DNA of 41,760 nucleotides from Phoronis australis (taxonomy: Eukaryota > Phoronida > Phoronidae): the NCBI GenBank assembly GCA_002633005.1, contig NMRA01001192.1, forward strand, positions 1 to 41,760, given 5' to 3'. The stretch's first letter is position 1. Each line of letters starts with the position of its first letter. Both the position numbers and the translations under genes were made by a program. Below, one piece after another: positions 1 to 12,969 of this stretch. The notes under the pieces were generated by a model that saw only the letters and a list, made by a program, of their open reading frames with translations, made no database searches and was not told the DNA's origin.

Positions 1-24
1 TGCCGTTGCCGTTGCCGTTGCCGG
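1..24. repeat. Short hexanucleotide tandem repeat (TGCCGT)n
   Basis: About four copies of TGCCGT run from the first base of the window. The array may continue to the left of the window. Confidence 0.85.
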
Positions 25-39
25 GTGACGTTTTATATA

Positions 40-970
40 AACCAAAGCGCATTTACAGGGTTTTGACGACAATCACATCGCCAAACAACCACATGCATGC
101 TTTTTAGCATTATGTACGAGGTTGACTGTTATATTGGTATTCGATAGTCATGTGTAGGAAGTGGACAACAAAGTTGGTTGCAGAAATATTTTGAGTAAAT
201 GTAAGAAAACAGTATCAAATTTGGGATATGTAAAACTCACGCCTGAAATAAGGCATAGTGATAGATTTAACAAAAGTTAACCAAGACTAAAACTATTTCA
301 AAATAAAAACCCTATTACTGCACGACTGCGTGTTGTATGGATACAGTGACTTACTCGACAATCTACGCATTTTACAAGGAATTGTGATATCGGATTTATT
401 TCTACCACAGGCAAAGACTTCAAAATACACTTTAGGTTAGTACTTTGCTGTGTCCGTTGACCGATATCCTGCTATGTATATTAAGCAATGTCATGGCTGT
501 TCCGTGAATCTTTTTGATAACTGTGTACAGAAACGTGTTATTGATGTCGTCCAGTGGAACATCCTTCGTGTGACAATTATTTAGTAACCAACGCACATTT
601 CGAAGGTTTTGACGGCAAACACCTCGTGTTGAACCCAGAACGTCCAGTCCACCACATGCATGCTTTGTTCCAACATATACCCAGGCGACTTGGTTGGTAC
701 TCGATAGAAACGTATGAGTATGATGAGATACGATAACTTTTTATTGCAGATATATTTTGAGTAAATGTATATGACCGTGTAAAACTCACGCTTACAGTTA
801 ACATTGTGACAGTATTGGTTAACTTTTGTTCAATCTAACACTATTTTAAAATAAAAACCCTATTACAAACTGCACGATCACGTGTGCGGAATTTAGAAGG
901 AAAAGTTGAGATCGGATTAATTCATACCACAGGCAATGACAATGGAAATTTCAATCAGGTGACATCAAAA
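40..970. repeat. Two diverged direct repeats, period about 530 bp
   Basis: Two copies of a non-coding segment lie in tandem. Blocks near 50-150 (GGTTTTGACG..., ACCACATGCATGC), 185-240 (GCAGAAATATTTTGAGTAAATG, then GTAAAACTCACGC), 295-320 (AAATAAAAACCCTATTAC) and 390-420 (ACCACAGGCAA) recur in the same order near 605-665, 745-790, 850-870 and 925-945. The copies are diverged, and the short open frames on both strands look accidental. No coding potential or known family was recognised. Confidence 0.75.
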
Positions 971-1555
971 CAGGTAAATACGTTGTCTTAGGGTCGATTA
1001 ACAATAATGAGCCTCAAAACAGTACACAGAATACCTTCAAATTTATAAAAAAAGTTATTAAACGCTTGAACACATAAAGACATGAGATATTGAACATGTC
1101 CAAATTCCACCAGTAGGTGCGTGCTCGGCATTGGAACACATAAAGAGATAAGCAACTGATTCTTGACAGGGAGACTACACATATGGTATTTTCTAATTAC
1201 TCAGAAGGCTTGAACATATAGTTTTATCCGTTACCGTGAGATGTCACAGTCATCCATAATATGGATTCACCAAATTTTCCAGCTATTGCACAACCTTTAA
1301 AGGTTCACCATATTGATAGAAGTACCTAACAATTAACTTTTAATACACATGCATAACAGTACCTCCTTGATGGTGATATTCAAGTTCATGTGGTAGACCA
1401 TAGTGTCCACCTACTTCAAGAAGTTTAAAAAGACCGTCAACTGAGAGCAAGAACAGAACATGGTCAGGGTCATACATATTGTGATTGATACTGTATATGC
1501 AGGAGATACTACACAGAGTCAATCAAAAGTGATCTAAGTCCATCCATGTCCTGTT
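971..1555. other. Non-coding stretch, nothing identified
   Basis: No repeat shared with the rest of the window and no recognisable gene. A 61-codon minus-strand frame (1522-1340) has a GLPHELEYHHQGG segment that reads somewhat protein-like, and a CTCTCAG acceptor-like string lies upstream of it. I found no family match, so I do not call a gene. Confidence 0.5.
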
Positions 1556-1559
1556 AGAG

Positions 1560-2730
1560 ACTACTTCACGGAAGAGCCAAAGCCTCTAGCTCGAAAGGAT
1601 CCAAAAAATTTGGCAATGGTCAGTGAGCTGTTGCTTTTATTTACATTTTTAGTTTCCTGGTACTAAAAGTATGCTGCTCCCCTGTCAATGACTTTGCACA
1701 CTAATTTCTGAACCTTTGGCTGACAGGACCTTTTCAAAAAATTCTAATTTGTTGTATTATAGGCGTTATAACACTTGAGAACCTTAAGAGTATCGAGCTG
1801 TGTCTTACTAATGCAGTATGAAACGTAAGCAACGTTACTTTACTTTTTCCGTTTTGGATATTCGTAGGTCCCAACGGATCGCGGGTATGGGTATGGCGTG
1901 TATTAATAAAATTTACAGTCGACAAATCAATTGCTTTCAATACTGCTTCTGCTTGTGAAATCTGCAAAGGAATTCAATTAACGCCATTCAGCATGCATTT
2001 TGGGGCCTTGAACGTAATTTAGATTCAGTCATGCTGTTGTTTTAGTATGTTAGGGCTTGTATTAGTGTGTTAGTGCAATTGTCAGTCGGGATTAGAAAGA
2101 GCGCTAGCGTCTGCACAATTGTACCACCAAGACCTGCAACAAATGTCTAGTGTAATAGATTTAATGGATGTATGAAGATCTGTTCATTTGAAGTACATGT
2201 GCGTCATCACGATCCAAACACTTATGCTTGAGTACAACCCAGAGTACTGGAAACCACACCGTTGTCACCGGTGGAGAGCTGTAAATGCAAGACTCAACTG
2301 TTATCAATAACACAATTTAATCAGCACTATCGTCCTTCATGTATCTGGAAAGACAACATCTCACAGCGTGCGCTCTCACGGAAGTGCAACTTACGGGACT
2401 TTTTTACCTTTCCATCTCCGGTTATCGGTGACATTTTAGTGGTAGCGAGGTCAGGGTGCTGCTTGTCCAGGTCCTGTATCATCCTAAAAAGTCTCTATAT
2501 TTCTCTCTCAGTTTGAATATTTAAATTTATCTCAGAAATAATTGTTAACATTTATGTTAAACATTGAAATACCAATATTTAAACGCAGTTCACAAAACGA
2601 AAATGAAGTAATAATATTTTAGAACACAAAGAGTATTTCCTAGATCACTTCTGGAAAATTTAGCATTTAAAAGTGACTCCACATAAAAACCAACAGGTAG
2701 AGTCTATACCCAAATCACAGATTTTTTTGA
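1560..2730 (+). repeat. Long-repeat family, copy 1
   Basis: First recognisable copy of the ~3-kb repeat that fills the left half of the window. It begins with the module around 'GAAGAGCC..CCTC..CTCGAAAGGATCC' (1572-1602) and runs through the 'AAGCAACGTTA' and 'GGGTATGGCGTG' modules (about 1828-1900), the 'GTGCGTCATCACG' anchor (about 2199) and the 'TCACGGAAG' / 'CTCAGAAATA' modules (2380-2540). The same modules recur in the same order elsewhere. No long ORF, LTR or terminal repeat was seen. Boundaries are approximate. Confidence 0.75.
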
Positions 2731-3370
2731 AACTTAGAAGAATTTCCATTCATTATTTTTTATGACCTGTACCTCCATTTTGCAACAAAATTGGGCATGG
2801 AAGTAGGCATGTTTGAATGCATTTTACTAGCATGTGTGGTACGGTCAAAACAAATGAATGATACGAATTGAAAGGACAATGGCTGAACAATTTAATGGCA
2901 TAGCTTTCAAAATCCTTTTTTAAATTTGGCACTCTGTAGCAGCCATAACTCACCTTTCCCGAGATTGAATTTATAATAATTTGTTCAGTCATTCCTAACC
3001 TGTTCATAATCTAAAATCAAAAATGTAGCCTCTAATGTGGTTTTTGCGTACGAAGCATTACACAAACTGCACTTCGTCCTTTTGCATGTTCTCAGTTGCC
3101 TCTGCTACCAATAGGAGGCTCTTGGAACATATAATTAGCTTGCGAAAAACGACATAAAAACATTGTATTTTGGAGAAAAGGCAGACAGCGTTATTAATTA
3201 CCATTCTCTGAAAACGGCATTGATGATTATTGCTTTACAAAAAATATGTACGTAAATCAACTGGCATTCGTGCTTCTAAATGATAGATAGCGCTGCTTTT
3301 GTTTACGTGGAGACTGAAGACGCATCTAGAATAAGAGCAGTAACACGAGGACCTTAATTGCTATAATTCA

Positions 3371-3415
3371 AGACTTCGCGAGATATTGCCCTGTATTTTA
3401 AATGAAAACACGTGG
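3371..3415 (+). repeat. Dispersed repeat, second copy at 22248-22303
   Basis: The segment starting AGACTTCGCGAGATATTGCC and ending in GAAAACACGTGG matches 22248-22303, which carries a short extra piece after AGACTTCGCGAGA. Two copies 19 kb apart show a small interspersed element. Neither end could be placed precisely. Confidence 0.65.
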
Positions 3416-3768
3416 TTTTGGATAAATTTTAGAGAGGTTCTAGTGTTACTGAACTCACCCCTGCCTTACTGTTGTTTTCCATCTGCCTTGTTCTTGCCAC
3501 AGGCAAAGGAAGGCACCCAAGGTGGATGTGGCCCCCTGGTGTTCAGTGCAGAAAATTCTTCAAGTTGTCAATAGTCATTGTAACTTTGGGTTCATATTGT
3601 AATGTCCCTGCCGGTTGCTACAAATTTTAGTCGCCACCAGTCGCCAGAAATTTGGTGTTTGCCCCCCCCCACACNAACTCTTGGTGTTGAAAATCCGCCA
3701 TGTCTAGAGATGTTAGTGTATTTTAGAGAAATTGGTTTCCCATTTTCTCAGTATTTGTAAGAACTTAC

Positions 3769-4037
3769 CGTCACCTACATGGAACGTTTTCCACACGCGA
3801 ATTCCTTGGGTGAAATAGTAGGGATTTGGGAATGTGCTTTTACCAGGAACTGAGTGTTTTGGAAAAGACTGTTGCATTGACTGAACATGTATACACATAA
3901 CATACCTTCACACGGCCACTGGAAACTAATGCTTCTTTCAAATCCAGAAATTTTATGATATTGTTACCTTCGGCTACAAAGTACTTCGCATGTTGTTTGA
4001 GTGGAGCCATCTTGCGACCACAAGAGATCCTTTCCAT
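3769..4037 (-). other. Two candidate exon fragments of an unrecognised gene
   Basis: On the minus strand, an open frame read from ATG at 4037 ends at 3906 in ...GRVK followed directly by GTATGT, a good splice donor. A second open block starts after an acceptor-like AACAG at 3868 (SFPKHSVPGK...), continues as ...YYFTQGIRVWKTFHVGD and ends at 3769 before GTAAGT, a strong donor. The two blocks join in frame at phase 0. The intervening intron would be only 37 bp, which is shorter than most animal introns, so another acceptor or a chance arrangement is possible. I do not recognise the protein, and no partner exons were found nearby. Confidence 0.25.
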
Positions 4038-5215
4038 TCAGACTTTCACTAAAGTCACATCTCTGAACAGAAATGCCGGTAGAATTTGACAAGGCTGCTA
4101 CGTTCAGGAGGAGAGGAGCAGAGTGGTAACATCCAGCATTACCCGACTCTCCCACGACTCATTGTTCAGTCAGAAATTCACCGACTCGGGGTAGTACGAG
4201 TCCGTACTCTGGCACAGGCCTTGCATTGTGAGGTACTTTCCTGTATCTCAAATGTTCAGTGGTGTCTTTAACATAACTCACTAAAGCACAAAGCTTTTGT
4301 GATCGGATTTTTTGCAGAATAAACTCTAAAGGAACATGAAGGCCCATCGACATGGTCCGCCATTTTGCCCTTTTAAAATGCACTTGCTTCTCTCAAAACC
4401 AGTCATTACAAATATCAATTCTTACTCGTTTAATCTTAAAGGCATTTATTTCCATTTAAAAGTTCTACAGAGTGTTTAAATTAATCTGATAATGTAAAAG
4501 AAAAGAAAGAATACAGGGTTACGCGTGCATTTTTTATATAATTATCCTCAAGCTTAACCTCAACCGACTCCCTCAGTGGGCAAAGGTCATCGGCTTCAGT
4601 TTTGATACTAGCCGCGTAATAAACCCGGAAAACATCTGGTTTTCATTTAAAAGACTTTAGACTTGGTTTCTATAACCAATTAAAGCAGACTTATTGGCTA
4701 AAAGTTTGTTCAAATGGTCTGTAAACTCTGCTCGTCATTTCCAAACTATGAAAATAGACAGTTTTGCAAGACAATTTTCACTAAAGTGCAAAGTTGAGGC
4801 AAGATATTTTATTGCTCAGTCATCAAGACTAACTCTATAACTATGTTCAAAACGTCACATAAGACTACAAGGTGTTTTATGGCAGTAAGAAGGTCACAAA
4901 AATGGCCACTAAAATTAGCCCCAAAAAGTGGTCTGTGGATTATCTCCCTTGTCTAGTACAAAAGTGTCAGCTTTTAATAAATGGCACAGAATTATGCACA
5001 GCATACGTTGGTTATTGATCTATTTTGTATGTTACCCATTTTTGTTGCTGAAAACATGCGATTTTGAGACGGCTAATATGCCCAATTGTGCCAATTTGTG
5101 TTATCATGCTCCAGCGGCAAAATTAGGGGTCATTGAGTGCAAAAAATTTGGCATTTGGGTTTTGTTAGGATACCTACGCACGTACAAAAATGAAGTTGTT
5201 TTAAATTTTGACGTA

Positions 5216-6995
5216 TAGACTGATTTTTGAAAATCTACTGGTTTTTATATGGACTGCCTCTTAAGTAAATTCGACCTTGTTATTGTGACCGCTGTTTTAA
5301 TATCAATGAGCTCTGTCTTTTGCTAAATACTATGATTTTTGAGAGAATGTGAGCTGAAACCAGGTGAGAAAGAGTGTAAATGAAAAAAGAGATGCCTGAA
5401 TATGTAGATGTTTCACTTTACTTTTCTATGTTAAACAAACTCGCATGCAGTCAAAACAAGTAACTTCCAGGAGATTTACTGCTTAGCAGCACCATACGTT
5501 TTGACTCTGGTGTCATTAGTGTAAGTGGTACTGCAGCACATTTTATGTTATTTGAATTTATTCATGCTGTCTTTCTGGGTACGTTTGGGCTTGTGTCAGT
5601 AGGTTAGTGTAATTGTTAGTCTGGATTAGAAAGAGCATCAGCGTCAACGCGAATACACGAGCAAGACAATTAACGAAGGTGTGGTACAACCGAATGGTGA
5701 TAGATTTGGTGGATGGAGAGGTGTATCCATTTAAAGTACATGTGCGTCTTCACGAACCAAACACCAAAACCTGAGAACAACCCAGAGTACAAGTAAAATT
5801 CAGCCAAAACTTAAAATATTTTACAACGATAGTCATAGGTGGAGAACTGTAACTGCAAGTGCCACCTAGACAAAAATATTATTAATAATAAAAGCTATAC
5901 ACCACTGTAGTCTTTCATGAATGGGTAAGACAGCAATTCATGGCGCGCGCCCTCACGGAAGAAGGAGCATGCGAGACGTTTTTACCTTTTCCACTCTGGT
6001 GTTATTTTGTGTTCGTGGTTCAGCAACATCTTTGGTTCACTGCCAGTGGTGGCAAGGCCATGGTCTTTGTTGTTGGAAGCCTGTAAGACCCTAGAAAAGA
6101 ATGTCTACATTTCTCTAACGTTTGTATCTCAGAAATGACAGTTCACATTGATGTAAAACTTTCAAATAAATTGATTTAAACACGGTTCAGAAAACGAAAA
6201 TGATAAGAGCATCTTTTACAACTTTAAAAAAGTTCTGAGATGACTTCTGGAACACCTTCATTAATTAAATTCGATCCTGTTATTGATGCCATTGTTTTAC
6301 CATTAGTGTGCTTTTTGTCCTAAGCTAAATTTTACGGTTTTTAAGAAATAATTTATCGCGCCCTGAAACCGGGTGTGAATTGACGGGTCCTAGAATGCAC
6401 ATACGGTCAAACCATGTAACTTCCAGGATGTTTACAGCTTAATGGCACCATACTTTTTGGCTGTGGTGTCATTCGTGTAAGTGGTCCTGTGGTTTCATCC
6501 CACTGCTCGTGATGTCAAATACCGCATGCCGCATGCTAGCGGTATATTAGTCAGTCCAGTGGTTCGAAGAAATTTGGCGAAGTCTCTAAAAACCTACAAT
6601 AAAATTCAAACGAAGTCAACCCCTTGGAGGCAATGAAATCGTGTGATCTGAATTGAAATCTACGAGTGAGAAAGAGTGTGAGCAGAAGGTGTGAATTCAA
6701 GGTATTCATTGTTCTGAAAGCTTAAACGTCCAAAAATCTATAAATTCGAAAGTCCGCACCAGTCCGAAGCTAAAAGTTACAACTTTCATGTACTAAGATT
6801 TTGAAAAGTTGTTTGGAGAAGAAGGTTCGGGTATTTTTATGCATGTGCCTATTTGAAACTACTTTATGGAACCCTGAGAACCCGTCGGAAGGATCAAAAC
6901 AATATTCGGCAATGTGCAGAGATGTTGCATTTAGTTACATTTTCAAATATTTGTTTACCACCACTACAATCTTGCTGCTTATTGTCGATGGCTAA
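5216..6995 (+). repeat. Long-repeat family, copy 2 (internally rearranged)
   Basis: Starts in mid-unit ('AAATTCGACCTTGTTATTG', then the 'TTTTTGAG..TGAAACCAGGTG' module near 5340-5365). It jumps near 5570 to the 'GGTTAGTG..ATTGTTAGTC' module and passes the 'GTGCGTC' anchor at about 5742. A second 'CTGAAACCGGGTGTGAA' module follows near 6363, then the 'GTATATTAGTCAG' and 'GAGAAAGAGTGTGAGCAGAAGG' modules (6541-6690). The order shows that a piece was lost or moved at about 5570. The 64-codon frame at 6801-6995 lies inside a repeat module and is not a credible gene. Confidence 0.75.
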
Positions 6996-8895
6996 GTAAC
7001 AGGTTTCAGGTATAATAGACCTTCGGACTAGTTTCGAACTAACTAACTATTCTTTTTTGTCGGATTTGTGAACCCTCGGGGTTAAAGGGCTCTTTTAGAA
7101 ATATATTCAATTGTCAGATCATTTGCCTTTAGACTTGTGAACCTTCATAGTATACAGCTCTACCCTATTTATACCAATTCAGTATGAATCGCAAGCAAAA
7201 TTATATTACATTCTTAATTTTAGTCTTCGTTTGTCATTCTTCTTCTTCCATTCTCCTTCTTCCGTCTTGGTAATCCAGGGGTCGCAACCTATCGTTGTTG
7301 TGTGAGTATAGCAAGTAAATAAACAAAACCGTGGAATAATAAAATTTACAAACAATTGAGAAATCAATTGTTGTTTTCCATTTGATACTTGAATAATCAA
7401 TGTAATTGAAAAATCCTTCTCCATGCCATGGGTGTAATCGATCAAGGGAACCACTGCTCAGCTCCACCTGGTTATGGTATCTGCAGAGGAACTCAGTTAA
7501 CAGAATTCAGCATGCACTCCGTCACCAGGATCGTCATTTGGATTCAGCCATGCTGTTTTTAGTCAATACGAATGTACCAGCAAGACAAGTAACAAACGAC
7601 AAGTGAAAGCGAATGGTGATAGATTTGGTGCCTAGAGAGGTGTATCCATTTAAAGTACATGTGCGTCATCACGAACCAAACACTAAAACTTGAGTACAAG
7701 CCAGAGTACAAGTAAAATACCGTTATCACTTTAAAGCTGTTACAATGATCAAGATACCGCAAAGTTGTCACAAGTGTCAGTCAGACCAAAATGTTGTCAA
7801 TAACGAGTTACACACCTCTATCGTCCTTCATGTATCTTTTACGGCAGCATCTCATGATGCAGCCTAAGGGAGAGTGCAACTTAAGGGATTTTTTACGTTT
7901 CCGATTATGGTATCATTTTGTGTTGGTGGTTCAACGACATCTCATTGTTCTGTGCCAGTGGTGGTAAGGTCAGTGTCCTGCTTGCTCAGATCCTATAAGA
8001 CCCTGGTACAAATGTCTATATTTCTCTAACTTTGAACGTTTACATCTCAGAAATAGGTGTTCTGATTCATGTAACACCTCCAAATACTGTGCTTTAAAGA
8101 CAGTTCACAAAACAAAAATGAAGAGCATATTTTAGAACGTTAATAGAGTTCTGAGGTCACTTCTGGAACACTTTCATGAAATGAAATTCGATCGTGTTAT
8201 TGATATCATTGTTTTACCATTAAAGTGGCTTTGCCTTTTGCTAAATTTTACGGTTTTTGAGGGACTGTGCCCTGAAACTAGATGTAATACAACGTATATG
8301 AATAAAATAGATGCCTGAATGACTTGACTTTTCCAAATCAAACAAGGCTTCTGTACAGTTTTGATGACTCGTAGAAAACACAGACAGTCGAAGCATTTAA
8401 CTTCGAGGATATTTAGGGGTGGACGGCACCAAACCTTTTGACTCTGATGTCATTCCTGTAAGTGGTCCAGCGGCACCTTTGGTACACTCTCACTGCTCGC
8501 GACGTCAGATCCCGCATGACAATGATATACTGGTCAGCCAATGTCCAGTGGTTTGACGAAATTAGGTCAATACCTTAAAAGCCTACAATGATGTTCAAAC
8601 AAAGTCATCTCATTGGAAGCAATGAAAACTTATGATCTGAATTGAAAAGTACAAGTGAGAAAGAGTGTGAGCAGAAGGTATGAAATCACTTATTCATTGG
8701 TCCGAAGGTTTGCAAGTCCAAAAATCCATAAATCCAAAGGTCCAAACTAGGTCGAAAGTCCATTAGTTTGAAAGCTACAATTTTGAACTTTCATTTACTA
8801 CAGTTAGCAAAATGTCCGGAAATTTGTATGTACGTTCCTGTTTGAAACTACTTTCTGGAAGTGCCAGTGCCTCCTCTCGAAAGGATCCAAACAAT
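6996..8895 (+). repeat. Long-repeat family, copy 3
   Basis: Continues without a break from copy 2 and is one of the more complete units. It contains the 'GTTTCGAACTAACTAACTA' module (about 7030), the 'GGGTCGCAACC' module (about 7281), the 'GTGCGTCATCACG' anchor (7661), the 'CTGTGCCCTGAAAC' module (about 8266), the 'GATATACTGGTCAGCCA' module (about 8523) and the terminal 'CCTCTCGAAAGGATCCAAAC' module (8873-8892). No coding potential. Confidence 0.78.
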
Positions 8896-10245
8896 GTTAG
8901 ACAGCACTTAAACGCTGTTACAATGATTTGGACACCACAAAGTTGATACAGGTAGACAACAGTAACTGCAAGTGTCAGCCAGACAAAATGCTATCAATAA
9001 CGAAAGTTTCATACCTCTATCGTCCTTCGTGTACCGTGTAAGACAGTATCTCAGGGTGCGACCTCACGGAAGGTGCAACTTCAGAGATTTTTTTACCTTT
9101 CCAATTACGGTATCATTTGAGTAGGTGGTTCAGTGTTATCTTTGGTTCTCGTTCAGTAGTGGTGAGGCCATGATTGTTCAGATCATGTATTACCTTCGAA
9201 ATAACGTTCAAATTTCTCTAACTTTGAAGACTCGTATCAGAATAGCAGTTCAGATTTAGGTAAAATGTCAAATACCATGATTTAACACCGTTCAAAAAAC
9301 GAAAATAAAATGATCATATTAACTGTTTTTCTGTGATGACTGCTGAAACATTTATTTTCATCGAATGAAATTCCACTTTGTGATTGATACCATTGTTTTA
9401 ACATTAATATGCTTTTGTTTTTTTTTCTTAAATTTACAGTTTTGTGCCCCGAAACCAGGTGTGAAACAGTGTTCCATGAATAAAGACAGATGTTGAATGA
9501 CTGGCGAGTAAATTTTGAACTTCGCTTTTTCAAATCAAACAAAGATGGTTTCAGACGAACATTACTGGTGACATTCGTGTTAGTTGTCCGGGCTTACCTT
9601 GGATATAATGTCACTGCTTTCGACGTTAAATTCCGAGCGTCAATGGTATACTAGTCAGCCAAAGTCCACCGTTCGAAGAATGACAAAGTCGCTATTAAAT
9701 CTACAATACGGTTAAAAGGAAACCAAGCCTTTAGAAGCGATAAAACCTACGTGACTTCAATTTAAAACTAGAAGTGAGAAAGTGTGTTTGCTGAAGGTAT
9801 GAAATCACGGCTTTCATTTTTCCGAAGGTTTTTAAGTCCACAAATACACGCAAGTACGAAAGCCCATAACTGTGAAAGCTAAAAGTTCAAAATTTAATGA
9901 CATGAGGTTCTGAACGGTGATTTGGAACAAAGTATTTTGGGATATTAAACAAAACTAACTTTCTTGTCTGTCGGAATCGTGAATCTTGGACCTGATAGGG
10001 CATTTTCAAAAACAGTTTCATTTCTCGTGTTATGGGTGTTTGGACTTGAGAACCTTCAAAGTATCGAACTACAGTTATTTATGTTAATGCAGTATTAAAG
10101 CAACCAACGTTAGTTTACCTTCATAATTTTCATTCTAAATCCTTCTCCTGTTTTGGTTATCCGTGGGTCGCAGCACATCGTTGGGGTATGGCTTTTAAAT
10201 AGACAAAACGTGTATTTTACAAACAACCGACAAAATCAAATATTT
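8896..10245 (+). repeat. Long-repeat family, copies 4 and 5 (part)
   Basis: Immediately after the terminal module of copy 3 the sequence re-enters the unit in its middle ('ACGCTGTTACAATGATTTGG' at about 8911), so about 1.5 kb of the unit is missing here. It then runs through the later modules to about 9930. At about 9950 it enters the next unit ('ACTAACTTTCTTG', then 'TCCGTGGGTCGCAGCACATC' at about 10160). The CTCF-motif element interrupts it near 10245. Confidence 0.75.
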
Positions 10246-11122
10246 CAATATGCTCCCAAGAAGCGCCACAGTAATCAATTTCGTCGGAACGAGACTGTCA
10301 GCCGACCTTTTTACAGTAAAAACATGTATGCAAATTTTAAAATTCATCCATAGAGTGGTTTGGTTGACAGAGGGTGGACGACAAAAAGACTCGAAAACAG
10401 TAAAAAATAGCCACTAGGTGCCGCAAAATACTCCCAATCCATCCGGAAATGAAAGATAGACATCATTTCACTAATTTATGCCTATCTGCCAAATTTTATG
10501 AAAATCCGCCAAGGAACCTTTGAATATACATACTTTAGGTAAACTTTAAAAAATTAAATTGCCACTAGGAGGCACACCGGAAGTCCAATCCGTCCTGAAA
10601 TCTTTGTCATCCGTTGTCAACTTAATATAAGGATACTTGCTAAATTTAATAAAGATCTTGCAGAGCCATGGGCTGGGCGCAAAATCAAAGGAAAATGCCA
10701 CTAGGAGGTGTCACGGTAGTCGAAGTCGTCGGAAAGCCGTTGTCCGCTGCCTTCTTCACAGTAAGAACATATATGCCATTTTTCACAATCATCCTTAGAG
10801 TGGTTTGATTGATGGAGGGGTAGGCGCCAAAAATATACTCGAGGGCAGTAAAATTTGCCATCTCATTGGCCCATGAGTCAAGTTTTATGAAAATCCGATG
10901 ACCTTTGAAGAAACAGAGATAAACGAAAAAAAATGCCACCGGTAGGCGGATCCGTCCGAAATTCTTTGTCAACTGTCGTCAGCCTTATAGAAGCACATCT
11001 GCCAAATCTCATCAAGGTCCTGTGAGGATTTAAGAGATACAGCTGTGGACGCCGTATCCCGGACGCCCAGACAACCGGGCAGGCAGAGATGACAAACACT
11101 CACATATAAATATGCGGGCGAA
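10246..11122 (+). mobile_element. CTCF-motif element, 5'-truncated copy
   Basis: Same family as the complete copy at 14315-15988. It lacks the 5' leader that begins CAAGAGCAACGC and starts within an A-type subunit (AAGCGCCACAGTAATC). Motif positions are 10411 (CCACTAGGTGCCGC), 10562 (CCACTAGGAGGCAC) and 10698 (CCACTAGGAGGTGT), spaced by about 140-150 bp; two more decayed sites follow near 10868 and 10935. The 3' end is the shared tail (CGGACGCC..., then ACATATAAATATG), followed by TAAA at 11123-11126 and re-entry into the long repeat. Confidence 0.7.
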
Positions 11123-12294
11123 TAAAAACGTCTACATTTCTCTAACTTTAAAGCTTCGTATCAGAAATAACTGTTCAAATTTATGTAAAATTTCAATTCT
11201 ATGATATAAATACCTTCTACAAAATGAAAATGAAATGCTCATATTTTAGAGCACTAACCGTATTTCACATCTGGATCATTTTCTTTAAATGAAATTCGGT
11301 CTTACTGTTAATGACGGTGCCTTACTATCAATGTGCACTTTTTTGTGCTAAACTCTATGGTTTTTGAGAAACTGTGCCCTGAAATGAGGTGTGAAACAGT
11401 GTACATCAATAAAGTCAGATGCTTGGATGACTGGCGATTAAATTTTTCAATTCGCTTTTCCAAATCAAAGAAGTGTCGGTCATATTTTGATGACTCACAG
11501 GAGTACAAACGTTTAGTAAAAACCAGAAGATTCTATGATATTTACAAGTGAACGGAACCTTGATACTATCTCATGGTGCACGCCCTCAAAAAGAGGCAAT
11601 TTTCGAGATTTCTTACCTTTTCGACTCTGGTGTCATTTTAAGGTGATGGTTCAATGCTATCTTTGGTTCGTTGACAGTGAGGGCCAGGCCAGAGTCCTGC
11701 TAGTTAAGATCCTGTATGACCCTAGAAAAACGTCCAGAAATAGCAGTTCAGATTTAGGTAAAACTTTCAAATGCTGTGATTTAAACTCCGTTCATGAAAC
11801 AAAAATGAAATGATCATATTTTAAGACATCAACGGTGTCTCTGAGATCACATCTCGAACCTTTTCACGAATTAAACATCGATTAAGTTACTGAAACCGTT
11901 GTTCAATCAGCAATTTGATATGGCCTTTTTAAAAAACGTTTTCCTACCGTATTACGTGCACGGATTTGACGACCTTCAACACATTGAGCTGTACACTATG
12001 TATATTTAATGCAATATGAAACGCAAGAAATGATAATTTACCTTCATAAGTTGCACCTTAAATCTTTCGGAATTCGTTTTGGTTATCCGAGGGTCATGGG
12101 GGTATTGTTGGGGCTTGGGTGTGGCGTGTAAATAGACAAAACATGCATGGATAAAATTTACAAATAATCGAAAAATCGACTGTTTTCAATTAACCACACA
12201 CACATCTATTGAAAAGACCTTGTCCTTGTCAAACTGTTTTAGTAATAATTAGGTTTTTCTCGAAATTGTGAACCTTCGGCCTAATAGCACCCTC
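11123..12294 (+). repeat. Long-repeat family, copies 5-7 (fragments)
   Basis: Resumes the long repeat at the 'AACGTCTACATTTCTCTAAC' module (11128). It jumps at about 11550 back to the 'CATGGTGCACGCCCTCA' module and again at about 11920 to the 'GGCCTTTTT..AACG' and 'GAGCTGTAC' modules. It reaches the 'GGGTGTGGCGTG' module at about 12116 and stops at TAAA (12295-12298), where the next CTCF-motif element begins. Confidence 0.72.
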
Positions 12295-12298
12295 TAAA

Positions 12299-12969
12299 CA
12301 AGAGCAACGCAGAGCGTTGAAATGCGCCCACAATTGCACCGTATACGGTATCCTTCTAGGGTTGTTTATTGGTACCATAAAGTGGCCAGTAGAGGGCATA
12401 TATGTAGTATGTTGCACTTTGCAAAATGGAAAGGCATGGTCATTGTCTCCTCAATAGGCTAGGTCATCGTCTGTTGTTAACATCATATAATTACACTTAT
12501 TAAATTTCGTAAAGATCCTGCGAACGGTTTAGGAGATACAGTCATAGGCGTAAAAAAACAAAACTGCCACTAGGAGGCGCCACAGTAATCCAAATCGTCT
12601 GAAAATCATTGTCAGCTGTCTTCTTTATAGTAAGCACATACATGCCAATTTTCACAACCATCCTATGAGCGGTTTGGTTGATAGAGGGGTGGACGCAAAA
12701 ATACAGACTCGAAAACAGTAAGAATGGCCACTAGGTGGCGCAAACAATTTCGAATCCATCTGAAAACGGGAGGATAGCGTCATCTCACTAATAGGTGCCT
12801 ACATACCAAATTTCATGAAAATCCGTTCAGGACTTTTGAAGATACAAAGGTAAGCGTAAAAAAACTAAAATTGCCACTAGGGGGCACACCGGTAGTCAAA
12901 TCCGTCCGAAAGTCGTCATGTTCCGTTGTTAACATCATATAAATATACTTACACAATTTCGTAAAAATC
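12299..12969 (+). mobile_element. CTCF-motif element, 5' part (runs into assembly gap)
   Basis: Begins CAAGAGCAACGCAGAG directly after TAAA (12295-12298), exactly like the copy at 14315. Motifs in plus orientation lie at 12386 (CCAGTAGAGGGCAT), 12567 (CCACTAGGAGGCGC), 12728 (CCACTAGGTGGCGC) and 12874 (CCACTAGGGGGCAC). The element enters the gap at 12970. Sequence after the gap is already long-repeat material, so the 3' end lies in the missing bases. Confidence 0.72.

Larger units (their letters stand above)
2731..5215. other. Segment free of the long repeat; single N at 3675
   Basis: This 2.5-kb stretch separates two copies of the long-repeat family. It holds a dispersed repeat at 3371-3415 and two candidate exon fragments at 3769-4037 (separate entries). 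The rest shows no recognisable gene. A run of cytosines precedes the ambiguous base at 3675 and probably reflects sequencing difficulty. Confidence 0.6.
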
